Made by a program: the position numbers and the translations under genes. From JBNJEM01 sp051745935 (lineage in GTDB: Bacteria > Planctomycetota > Planctomycetia > Pirellulales > Pirellulaceae), in contig JBNJEM010000005.1 in assembly GCA_051745935.1 (NCBI GenBank), positions 1 through 37,254 of the forward strand: a stretch of DNA of 37,254 nt. The letters run 5' to 3'. This document shows positions 1-8,143 of the stretch, piece after piece. The notes under the pieces were generated by a model. That model was not told the origin of the DNA. It saw only the letters and a list, made by a program, of their open reading frames with translations, and ran no database searches. How positions within the stretch are numbered: position 1 is the first letter of the stretch; every line of letters starts with the position of its first letter.

Positions 1-143
1 CGACCGTGCCGAAACAACGCCTTGGATAGACGTGGAGCGCGGTATTTGCGAGAATGCATTGTGGAAGGGAACTCTCGCGGACGGGAAGAAGGAAGGCATG
101 GGAAGAACACGAAGAACACGTTGATTGGCAGGATTTGAGTGCA

Positions 144-3011
144 ATGGCCATTACACGGACGTTTCTGGACTGGCGTCAGCCGGCTTTGCCGGCGGTAGCC
201 GAATATCTCGTGCGCCGCTTTCGCCACGACGGAACCTTGAATCTGGACCAGGTTTTGCTTGTACTACCGGGTGGTCGGGCGGCCCGGCAGCTGATGGATT
301 TGCTGGTTGTTCGTGGCGAAGAACGATCCCTGGTCCTGTTTCCGCCCGAAACATGCACGGTTGGTGGATTGCCCGAATACCTGTATGAATCGCACCGGCC
401 CTTCGCCGACGCCTTAACGCAGCAGCTGGCGTGGGTGCGGGCGTTGAAAGAAATCGACCGCGACTGGTGCCGGAGATTCATTCCGCAATTGCCCGCCGAG
501 GAGGATCATGCGAGTTGGATGGACTTGGGGGCGTTGTTGCAACGGCAGCACCGGGAGTTGGCGGCCGACGCACTTGACTTTGCTCACGTCGCGAGCCAGG
601 GCGCGGAACTGTCCGGCTTCCAGGAGACCGATCGGTGGACCTTTTTTAGCCAGGTTCAAAAGGATTACCTGAGACTCCTCGATGAACTGGAACTCTGGGA
701 TCGCCAAACAGCGCGGCTGTATGCCATCGCTCACGACCTCTGCCGCGCGGACAAGGAGATCGTTTTGATCGGCACGACCGATATGACGATCGCCATGCGG
801 CGGATGATCGATCAAGTAGCGGACCAGGTCACGGCCCTGGTACACGCTCCAGAATCATTAGCCGGCAGTTTTGACGAACACGGCTGCCTCCTCCCGGACC
901 AATGGCAAGACAAACCGATTGAGATCGCAACCGAGCAGATCCATGTCGTGGAAGGGCCCGTCGAACAAGGCCGAGAAATGGTCCGTTCCCTGGCGGCATT
1001 CAATGGCCGGTATCGCGCGGACCAGATCGTGATCGGCGTACTGGACGAGGGGCTTGTGCCCCATTTGTTGCGGCAACTAGAGGAATCCGATGTTTCGGGC
1101 CGCTGGGTCGTGGGCCGCGCCGTCTGGGAAACCACCCCTTATCGGCTGCTCGAAGCCGTCGCGCGCCGCGTGGACCGTGATCGCTTTCTCGATTTCGCCA
1201 GCTTGGTCAGGCATCCAGACGTAAGCCAGTGGCTGACCCAACACGTTGGATCGGAAGATTGGCTGGTGGAGTTGGATGAATACCATGGCAAGCATCTCCA
1301 GCCACGGCTAGGAAGCTGGCTGGATAACCCATCCCGATGTTCCGAGCCAAGAAGCCAGAACAAAACCAGTCAGGTTCCGTTTCGCCCCGGGAGTTCCGGG
1401 AGCGGGAACCACGTCTTACGGGCTGTAAAACAGGCCGTGTCGTTGATTCATCAAGTCCTGGATCCGCTTCGCGACTCCAAACGGCCGCTGGCGCAATGGG
1501 CACCAGCATTGGCCCGGTTGCTGGACGTTTTCTATGGCGACCGCACGTTTAATACCGACCGGTCGCGTGACCTGTACACCCTGAGAGCGTTGGAGCAGAT
1601 CCGTGAGACGTTGTTACTTCACCAAGAGATTCCACCCCAGATTGATGTTCCTCTCACGGCGGGCCAGGCGATTACTCAGTTGCTGGGGCAAATCGGGAAG
1701 TCCGAGATACCCTCTCCGCACGAGGAAGGACAGATCGAATTGTTGGGCTGGCTGGAGCTGCCGCTTGACATGGCCCCGGCTTTGATTGTCACGGGATTCA
1801 ACGAAGGCAACGTGCCCACGAGTGTCAACTCGGACTTGTTCCTCCCCAACCAGCTGCGCCGGCAGCTGGGGCTGGTGGACAATCGCCGCCGCTACGCGCG
1901 CGACGCCTATGCGTTGAGCGTGCTGCGGGCGTCTCGCGAGCATTTGACGTTGATTGCCGGACGCTTCACGGGCGATCACGATCCGCTGGCGCCCAGCCGG
2001 CTGGCTTTTGCCACGGATGCGGAAACCATGGCGGAGCGAGCATTGCGGTTTTTCACCGCGCCGGCCACGAGCGAACCCGAGTGGAACGCGATTGTACCAG
2101 AACCTCTCGCGGCGGAAAAGTCAGGGATTGTGGTCCCGAAACCGGCGCCGTTGAGCACGCCGATCACGTCCATCAGCGCGACATCATTTCGCGCCTACAT
2201 GGAATGCCCCTATCGATTCTATCTGCGGCATATACTCGCGTTGGAAACGATGGATGATACGGATGAAGAACTGGACGGGGCCGCCTATGGGACGTTGATC
2301 CATGAAGTGCTCAAGCAATTCGGCCAGCATCCGATCCGCGAATCGAAACAAGAGGACCAAATTGATCGCTTCCTGCAGCAGGCATTGGACCAGATTGTCT
2401 TACAGCGTTTGGGCGAAGACCGCCTCCCGGCCGTCGATGTGCAAATCGCTCAGGCACGTCAACGGCTGAAAGGGTTTGCGCACTGGCAGGCGCAGCGGGC
2501 TCGGGACGGGTGGGAAATCGTTTACGTGGAAACGTCTGGCGGTACCGAACCCGCCCGGTTGAACGTCGACGCGCAGACCTCCGTGCTCTTGAAAGGCCGG
2601 ATCGACCGGATCGATCGCCGGGGCAATGAGTGGGCGATTCTAGACTACAAGACCGGTGACACGGCTAAATCGCCGCGGGAGACGCATCTGAGCGGCGGGG
2701 AATGGGTCGATCTGCAGCTTCCTTTATACGCTCATCTGGCGCGCACGCTGGAACTGGACGGACCACTGCGACTCGGCTACATCCTGCTGCCCAAAGAAAC
2801 GGAAAAGATCGGCGCGTCGATGGCGGATTGGGATGACGCCACGTTGGAAAGCGCGGATGAGCGGGCTTTGGAAGTGGCCCGTGACATCGTCGCGGAAAGG
2901 TTTTGGCCCCCCACGCTTCCACCAAGTGGAACCGTTACCGATTTCGCCGCCATTTGCCAAGAACTCGCGTTTCGGCCCCATTTGGCGGGAACAGAGGAAC
3001 AGAAACCATGA
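144..3011 (+). CDS. addB: AddB-like PD-(D/E)XK helicase-nuclease subunit
   Basis: This 955-residue protein resembles the AddB/RexB subunit of the double-strand-break resection complex, which with AddA unwinds and trims DNA ends for RecA. The N-terminus (VLLVLPGGRAARQL, about residues 37-50) is the degenerate helicase-like start typical of AddB. The central part contains the family-like stretch DLFLPNQLRRQLGL. The C-terminus carries a RecB-type nuclease: the TSFRAYMECPYRFYLR lead-in, GRIDRID, and the catalytic ILDYKTGD with D834 and K836. I chose the ATG at 144 because homology begins with the following AITRTFLDW; an in-frame ATG at 54 would add 30 unrelated residues. Only one Cys near the lead-in and one near the C-terminus are visible, so the four-Cys Fe-S cluster of Bacillus AddB looks absent. 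Residues about 395-425 form a polar linker that may be an in-frame insertion. addA follows on the same strand after a repeat-filled gap. Confidence 0.85.
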   Translation: MAITRTFLDWRQPALPAVAEYLVRRFRHDGTLNLDQVLLVLPGGRAARQLMDLLVVRGEERSLVLFPPETCTVGGLPEYLYESHRPFADALTQQLAWVRALKEIDRDWCRRFIPQLPAEEDHASWMDLGALLQRQHRELAADALDFAHVASQGAELSGFQETDRWTFFSQVQKDYLRLLDELELWDRQTARLYAIAHDLCRADKEIVLIGTTDMTIAMRRMIDQVADQVTALVHAPESLAGSFDEHGCLLPDQWQDKPIEIATEQIHVVEGPVEQGREMVRSLAAFNGRYRADQIVIGVLDEGLVPHLLRQLEESDVSGRWVVGRAVWETTPYRLLEAVARRVDRDRFLDFASLVRHPDVSQWLTQHVGSEDWLVELDEYHGKHLQPRLGSWLDNPSRCSEPRSQNKTSQVPFRPGSSGSGNHVLRAVKQAVSLIHQVLDPLRDSKRPLAQWAPALARLLDVFYGDRTFNTDRSRDLYTLRALEQIRETLLLHQEIPPQIDVPLTAGQAITQLLGQIGKSEIPSPHEEGQIELLGWLELPLDMAPALIVTGFNEGNVPTSVNSDLFLPNQLRRQLGLVDNRRRYARDAYALSVLRASREHLTLIAGRFTGDHDPLAPSRLAFATDAETMAERALRFFTAPATSEPEWNAIVPEPLAAEKSGIVVPKPAPLSTPITSISATSFRAYMECPYRFYLRHILALETMDDTDEELDGAAYGTLIHEVLKQFGQHPIRESKQEDQIDRFLQQALDQIVLQRLGEDRLPAVDVQIAQARQRLKGFAHWQAQRARDGWEIVYVETSGGTEPARLNVDAQTSVLLKGRIDRIDRRGNEWAILDYKTGDTAKSPRETHLSGGEWVDLQLPLYAHLARTLELDGPLRLGYILLPKETEKIGASMADWDDATLESADERALEVARDIVAERFWPPTLPPSGTVTDFAAICQELAFRPHLAGTEEQKP

Positions 3012-3096
3012 TTAACATGAGTGCCCACCGCCCATGAGAGAACGCTCCCACGCCCCCCGGGGTGCCACCACACGGCTTGGACACGCAAGGCTTGCA

Positions 3097-3425
3097 TGGA
3101 TGCCACGGGCTTGTCCCGTGGTGGTTCACGCTTGCCGCTACAAACCGGTCAGACACAACACTTCTCGTCATTAGCGTGGAACGTAACGGACCACGGGACA
3201 AGCCCGTGGCATTTGCACCTTGAAACGCCTTCCTTGAGGATGTGCAACGGAAGCGCCAACGTTTGCGGATATCGGTCTCTTGCCCGTGAACGGCTACGGG
3301 GTTTGTTTGTCGAGAAGGTGTTGCTAGGCTTAACGCAATGCGAGACGTAGCGGGGTGGCCGCGTTGCGTAACAACAAACGTGAATGACCGCCGACACGCC
3401 GCGTGGCGTCACACTTTCTTGCACT
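3097..3425 (+). repeat. Composite repeat D, copy 1 (CTTGT-loop hairpins)
   Basis: The 432-bp gap between addB and addA is largely repeat DNA. It contains two hairpins with the same loop in opposite orientations: CCACGGG-CTTGT-CCCGTGG at 3103-3121 and its reverse complement at 3191-3209. Bases about 3178-3300 match, inverted, the right edge of the window (37125-37254). Bases about 3297-3425 match, inverted, 28003-28135. The element ends just before the addA ribosome-binding site. No coding potential was recognised in it. Confidence 0.75.
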
Positions 3426-3443
3426 GCTGGGGTAGGGTCATCG

Positions 3444-6400
3444 ATGACGACAACCATCACGAGCTTTCCGAACATCTTGATTCGTGCCTCGGCTGGTAGC
3501 GGAAAAACGTTCCAGCTGACTAATCGATATCTGGGGCTGATGCATTACGCGATTCCCCCGGAACAGATCCTGGCCACCACATTCACGCGGAAGGCGGCGG
3601 GAGAAATACTGGGTCGGGTCATGTCAGGGCTCGCCCGAGCGGCTCTGGATGAGAATGAACGTTCCCAACTGGCCCATCATTTGAGCCTTTCATCGCTGAC
3701 CCGGTCCGACTGCTTGCAGTCACTTGAACGGCTCGTGCGAAACCTGCATCGGCTCCATATTTCCACCCTGGACGCTTTCTTCGCCCAGCTGGCGGGCAGT
3801 TTCAGCCTGGAGCTTGGCCTGCCGCCGGGCTGGCGGATTGTCGAGCCGGTACGGGATGGCAATTTGCGGCGTGAAGCCATCGCCACCACGTTGCAAGGGA
3901 ATTCGAAACGCGAACTCGAGCGACTGCTGCAACTGATGGCCAAAGGCGAAGCACGGCGTTCGGTCGGCGCCTTGGTCCAAGGGGCGGTTGACGATCTGTA
4001 TGGACTTTACTTGGAAACGGACCCGGCCGCCTGGCGACGGATCCCAAAACCGAAAATGTTAAGCGATGAAGCGGTGGAAGCGGCCGTTGAAACCTTGCGC
4101 GACGCGCCAGTGCCAAACGACTCGCGCGCCCACGCCGCGCGCGAAGCGGACGCGGTGGCGGCCCAACAGCATGACTGGGCCCTGTTCATCAATGGGGGAT
4201 TGGCCAAGAAGGTTCTAGACGGGGCCACCACGTACTATCGGAAAGACCTGCCGCCCGATTTGCTTTCCGCTTATCGGGTTTTGTTGGACCACGCGCGATC
4301 CGCGCTGCTCAACCAGGTGGCAAACCAAACCGAGGCGACGTACCAGCTGCTGGACAAGTTCCACCACGCTTATGTCCAGTTAAAGCATGAAGCGCGAGCC
4401 GTGAGGTTTGACGACATCACACGCAGTTTGGCCCGGGGCATGTCGGGGGCAGCCATCCAACAACACGAATTCCGCCTCGACGCCAGCATTAACCATTTGC
4501 TCTTGGACGAATTCCAGGATACATCATTGGCGCAATGGCATGTATTGCGCGCCTTCGCCCGCCACGTCACGATGCCCCGTGACAACACGAATCCCAATGA
4601 CAATGCATCGACAACCGCCGGGGCGTCCCCATCATCGTTTTTCTGCGTGGGGGACGTGAAGCAAGCGATTTACGGCTGGCGAGGGGGTTTGTCCGAGATC
4701 TTCGAGGCCTTGCAGCATGAACTGCCGGAACTTACTGATCAGTCCATGAACAAGAGCTATCGGTCGTCGCCTCCGGTCATCGACACCGTTAACCAGGCGT
4801 TTTCCGGGATGACGCGTCACCCGAATCTCGGTTCGCTGGAAGCAGGCGTGGCGCGGTGGTGCGAGGGGTTTGGCACGCACACCACGAACCGCGAGGAATT
4901 GCAGGGTTATGTGGAGTTATGCACGGCTCCGTCGACCGATAAAGACCAGACCAAAAAGGAAGCCAAGAGCCAATATGCGGCCGAGTATATGCGCGAACTC
5001 GTTGAACAAGCCCCCGGCTACGGCTTTGGGGTTTTGGTTCGCAGCAACGACATGGTGGCACGCATGATCTACGAGTTGCGGCGGCAGGGCGTTCCCGCGA
5101 GCGAGGAGGGGGGGAACCCGCTCACCGATTCGCCGGCGGTCCAAGTTCTGTTGTCGCTGCTGAAACTGGCCGATCATCCCGGAGATACAATTTCCCGTTT
5201 CCACGTGGCCACTTCGCCGCTAGGGGCACTGCTCCACTATTGCGACCACCGGCGGCGCGATCGCGCGTTGGCCCTGGCCCGGGAGGTTCGCTCGGAATTG
5301 CTCCATGAAGGATATGGTCGAACCATCCTGCGGTGGGCGAGACTTTTGGATCCATACTGCGATCATCGCGATCGGAGTCGATTACAGCAGTTCGTGACCT
5401 TGGCACACGGCTACGAACCGATCGCGTCCCTCCGCACGAGAGACTTTTTGGCACACGTGGCCAAGGAACGAATCGCCGATCCGACGACGGCGGAGGTCCG
5501 CGTGATGACCGTCCATCAGGCGAAAGGGTTGCAGTTCGATGTTGTCGTCCTTCCCGATCTTGACTATCAACTGGCTGGACAGCCACCCAGCTGCGTGGTC
5601 GGGCAGCCCTCGCCGACCGAGCCGGTTGATCGGGTGTGCTTGTACCGAAACGCGGAAATCCAGAAGTTGCTGCCTCCCGAGTTGCGGGAACTGTTCGAAA
5701 CCCATGCACGGCGGAGCGCGGATGAGGCGATGTGCGTGCTCTACGTCGCGTTGACCCGGGCCATTCACGCGCTGCACATGATTATCGACCCGTCGGGGAA
5801 GAGTGAGCGGCGTTTGCATAAAACCCCCGCCGGCCTGCTGCGCGGGGCATTGACCGATGGCAGTCCCGTCGGGCCGCGAGAACGTCCGTATCGTTGTGGT
5901 AACCCGAGGTGGTTTGACCATGAACGGCCACGGGATACTAGCCAGCCGCGTGGAGCCGTGGCTTCAGAGCACATCAACGTCAAACTGGCCGCCATGCCGC
6001 GTGATCCGCGATTGGAACATACCGCGCCCTCGAAACTGGAAGGGGGCGCTCGCGTCTCCGCGCGGCGCGTGCTCAATCTCGACAGCGCGGTTGCCACCGC
6101 CCGCGGAACACTGATCCACGCGTTCTTTGAAGAAATCACGTGGTTGGATGAAGGGGCGCCCCAGCGACAGCGATTAGAGCAACTCGCCAAGCCACTCAAC
6201 ACCACCGGAGTGGACGTCACGCAACAGCTGGACGCGTTTGAGCGAATGATCGCCATGCCGCGAATCGCCGCCGTGCTCCACCGCGATTTCTACCAGTCGC
6301 CGAGGGATCCGAGTCTGTTGCGGATTCTCGGTCCCGAACGGTCTGGAATGTCGCTTCGGCCGGAGGTGCATAACGAACGACGCTTTGCCGTGCGGGATAA

Positions 6401-6680
6401 CGGCCGGATGCTATCCGGCGCCATCGACCGCCTCGTGCTGCTCCATCACGACGATCGCCTGGTGGCGGCGGACGTCCTGGACTATAAAACGGATTACATC
6501 GACGCCACCAACCCCCACGCGCTGATTGAACTCGTGGCTCACTATCACCCCCAGCTGGAAGCCTACCGGCGTGCCGTGTCAGCCATGTTCCGCTTACCCC
6601 TGGAAAACATCAGCGCGCGGTTATTATTCGTGTCCGCCGGAATCGCGCACGGTCTCGACACGGCGGAGGAACGGCCGTAG
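3444..6680 (+). CDS. addA: AddA-like UvrD/Rep-family helicase-nuclease
   Basis: A 1078-residue superfamily 1A helicase with a C-terminal nuclease, the AddA type. It is an ATP-driven 3'-5' DNA translocase acting at broken ends. Visible motifs are Walker A ASAGSGKT (residues 15-22), TFTRKAA, Walker B LLLDEFQDTS (352-361), VGDVKQAIYGWRGG, VMTVHQAKGLQFDVVVLPDL (about 687-706), LYVALTRA, the GTLIHAFFEE nuclease lead-in and the catalytic VLDYKTD (D1013, K1015). The ATG at 3444 is chosen because homology starts just after it and GGGGTAGGG lies upstream. An in-frame ATG at 3384 would place 20 extra residues inside repeat D. Both AddAB-type subunits therefore keep nuclease motifs. The gene is co-directional with addB, but the long spacer argues against tight translational coupling. 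Confidence 0.92.
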   Translation: MTTTITSFPNILIRASAGSGKTFQLTNRYLGLMHYAIPPEQILATTFTRKAAGEILGRVMSGLARAALDENERSQLAHHLSLSSLTRSDCLQSLERLVRNLHRLHISTLDAFFAQLAGSFSLELGLPPGWRIVEPVRDGNLRREAIATTLQGNSKRELERLLQLMAKGEARRSVGALVQGAVDDLYGLYLETDPAAWRRIPKPKMLSDEAVEAAVETLRDAPVPNDSRAHAAREADAVAAQQHDWALFINGGLAKKVLDGATTYYRKDLPPDLLSAYRVLLDHARSALLNQVANQTEATYQLLDKFHHAYVQLKHEARAVRFDDITRSLARGMSGAAIQQHEFRLDASINHLLLDEFQDTSLAQWHVLRAFARHVTMPRDNTNPNDNASTTAGASPSSFFCVGDVKQAIYGWRGGLSEIFEALQHELPELTDQSMNKSYRSSPPVIDTVNQAFSGMTRHPNLGSLEAGVARWCEGFGTHTTNREELQGYVELCTAPSTDKDQTKKEAKSQYAAEYMRELVEQAPGYGFGVLVRSNDMVARMIYELRRQGVPASEEGGNPLTDSPAVQVLLSLLKLADHPGDTISRFHVATSPLGALLHYCDHRRRDRALALAREVRSELLHEGYGRTILRWARLLDPYCDHRDRSRLQQFVTLAHGYEPIASLRTRDFLAHVAKERIADPTTAEVRVMTVHQAKGLQFDVVVLPDLDYQLAGQPPSCVVGQPSPTEPVDRVCLYRNAEIQKLLPPELRELFETHARRSADEAMCVLYVALTRAIHALHMIIDPSGKSERRLHKTPAGLLRGALTDGSPVGPRERPYRCGNPRWFDHERPRDTSQPRGAVASEHINVKLAAMPRDPRLEHTAPSKLEGGARVSARRVLNLDSAVATARGTLIHAFFEEITWLDEGAPQRQRLEQLAKPLNTTGVDVTQQLDAFERMIAMPRIAAVLHRDFYQSPRDPSLLRILGPERSGMSLRPEVHNERRFAVRDNGRMLSGAIDRLVLLHHDDRLVAADVLDYKTDYIDATNPHALIELVAHYHPQLEAYRRAVSAMFRLPLENISARLLFVSAGIAHGLDTAEERP

Positions 6681-6818
6681 CCATGGGGGCGCTCGGGAGC
6701 CCCGGACGGCGGCCCGCGCGCTGCACGGGCCCCTTTTCAAACCGTTGTCGTTCCGGATAGCCCTACTTCATTGGATAAAGCTGCCACGAACATATACAAG
6801 CGGTCCGCACTCATGGGT

Positions 6819-8021
6819 CTACGAGAATCCAAACCCGAAGACGCGCCGCAGTTCGCCAGGGCTGGTACGGCCCTCGCGGACGAACTCAAGGCCCCGTTGC
6901 CAGCAGGTAATCATCCCGTTTTGCACGCACAGATCTTGCAAGTGGCGGGCGTCGGACCGCGAGAGAATAGCATGGGTGAGTTCTGAACGATCGGCCCGCA
7001 GCATTTCAGCCAGCACCAGGCGGCCCACATACCCCGTGTACCGGCACTTCTCGCAGCCAACGGGTTCCCACGCCCGCTCGATCGACAGGCCGAGCAATGC
7101 GTCTTCGTTTGATACTTCGCGCGCGCACTGGCACAGCTCTCGTACTAATCGCTGATTGAGAATAGCGAGGATTCCGCTGCGCAAAAGATAAGGTTCGATG
7201 CCCATGTCGGACAAGCGACTGATGGCCGATGCCGCGCTGGCGGCATGAAATGTCGTCACAATGATATGCCCCGTCAAAGAGGCCTGAAACACGATTTCCG
7301 CGGCTTCCCGATCACGGATCTCACCGACCAAAATCGCTTCCGGATCCTGCCGCATCAACGAGCGCAATCCCGTAAGCAAGTCGAATCCCGCGCGTGAATT
7401 AACTTGTGACTGGGCCGCGCCATCCACGGGCACTTCGATTGGGTCTTCGAGCGACACAACCGATCGTCCGCCACCGCTGGCCGCGATCAGATGCCGGAGG
7501 CTCGCATAGGCGGTTGTCGTTTTGCCACTCCCGGCCGGGCCTGAAATAATCAACGCGCCGGAAGTTTCGCCCAACACCCTTTCCAATGTTCGCTGAATTT
7601 CCACCGGCAGCCCCAGTTCCGGGAGAAACTGGAACCGCTGTCGAGTCGCGAACAGCCGCACCACGGCCCGTTCCCCATGCAACGTGGGAAACGTGCTCAC
7701 CCGCATCTCCACCTCACCGCGTCGCTCGCGTATGCGTCCTTCCTGCGGCACTTCCGTACGGTAAGTCAGCAGCTCCGCCAACACCTTCAGCCGCGACACC
7801 ACATCCGTGGATTCGCCCCGCGCGAACGTACCAACCCGCTGTAAAACTCCGTCCAATCGCCACCGTAAATCGAGCCCCGCCGGAGTGGGCTGCAGATGAA
7901 TATCGCTCGCCTTGACCGCCTTGGCGGCCTCCAACATCAGCTCAACAAAGCGAGTGGCATAGTCTGTCTCGGCAGGGTCAAGGTCAACGAGCTGTTGGTG
8001 AATTCGAGGAACATGAAACAT
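6819..8021 (-). CDS. GspE/PilB-type secretion ATPase, short form
   Basis: A 400-residue ATPase of the type II secretion/type IV pilus family, which powers assembly of pilus-like filaments at the inner membrane. It has the ASDIHLQP start of the N2-type domain, Walker A GPAGSGKT (161-168), the Asp box SLEDPIEV, the Walker B region AILVGEIRD (about 229-237), a His box (TTFHAAS) and the zinc tetracysteine C297-x-C299 with C323-x-x-C326. It lacks the long N-terminal GspE/PilB region that binds the GspL/PilC partners, so it is shorter than classical GspE (about 500 residues). AGGGAG about 14 nt upstream of the ATG supports the start. No other secretion or pilus gene lies in the window, so its assembly system is unknown. 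It follows the kinase gene on the same strand, separated by the outer part of repeat A copy 1. Confidence 0.88.
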   Translation of the reverse strand: MFHVPRIHQQLVDLDPAETDYATRFVELMLEAAKAVKASDIHLQPTPAGLDLRWRLDGVLQRVGTFARGESTDVVSRLKVLAELLTYRTEVPQEGRIRERRGEVEMRVSTFPTLHGERAVVRLFATRQRFQFLPELGLPVEIQRTLERVLGETSGALIISGPAGSGKTTTAYASLRHLIAASGGGRSVVSLEDPIEVPVDGAAQSQVNSRAGFDLLTGLRSLMRQDPEAILVGEIRDREAAEIVFQASLTGHIIVTTFHAASAASAISRLSDMGIEPYLLRSGILAILNQRLVRELCQCAREVSNEDALLGLSIERAWEPVGCEKCRYTGYVGRLVLAEMLRADRSELTHAILSRSDARHLQDLCVQNGMITCWQRGLEFVREGRTSPGELRRVFGFGFS

Positions 8022-8039
8022 GGTAACACGGCACTCCCT

Positions 8040-8143
8040 TATACTTCAGGCGGTCGGATTTGCCCGGGTGGAAACCTACTCGACGCAAGCTGTCCTCCCG
8101 TTGGTCGGACTCGCGGCGGACAAAGTCAACCGCGGGCGGGTGC
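8040..8143 (+). repeat. Repeat A, copy 1 (overlaps kinase 3' end)
   Basis: One of four copies of a 104-bp element that begins TATAYTTCAGGCGGT and contains the conserved core CCCGTTGGTCGGACTCGCGG. The right end, CCGCGACCGGTATA in the other copies, has diverged here to CCGCGGGCGGGTGC. The kinase stop codon (TAG on the minus strand, 8076-8078) and its last 17 or so codons lie inside the element. Confidence 0.8.

Noticed and set aside
6771..6986. A small plus-strand frame after addA
   Set aside because: It overlaps the 3' end of the secretion ATPase on the other strand and has no ribosome-binding site or recognisable motif.
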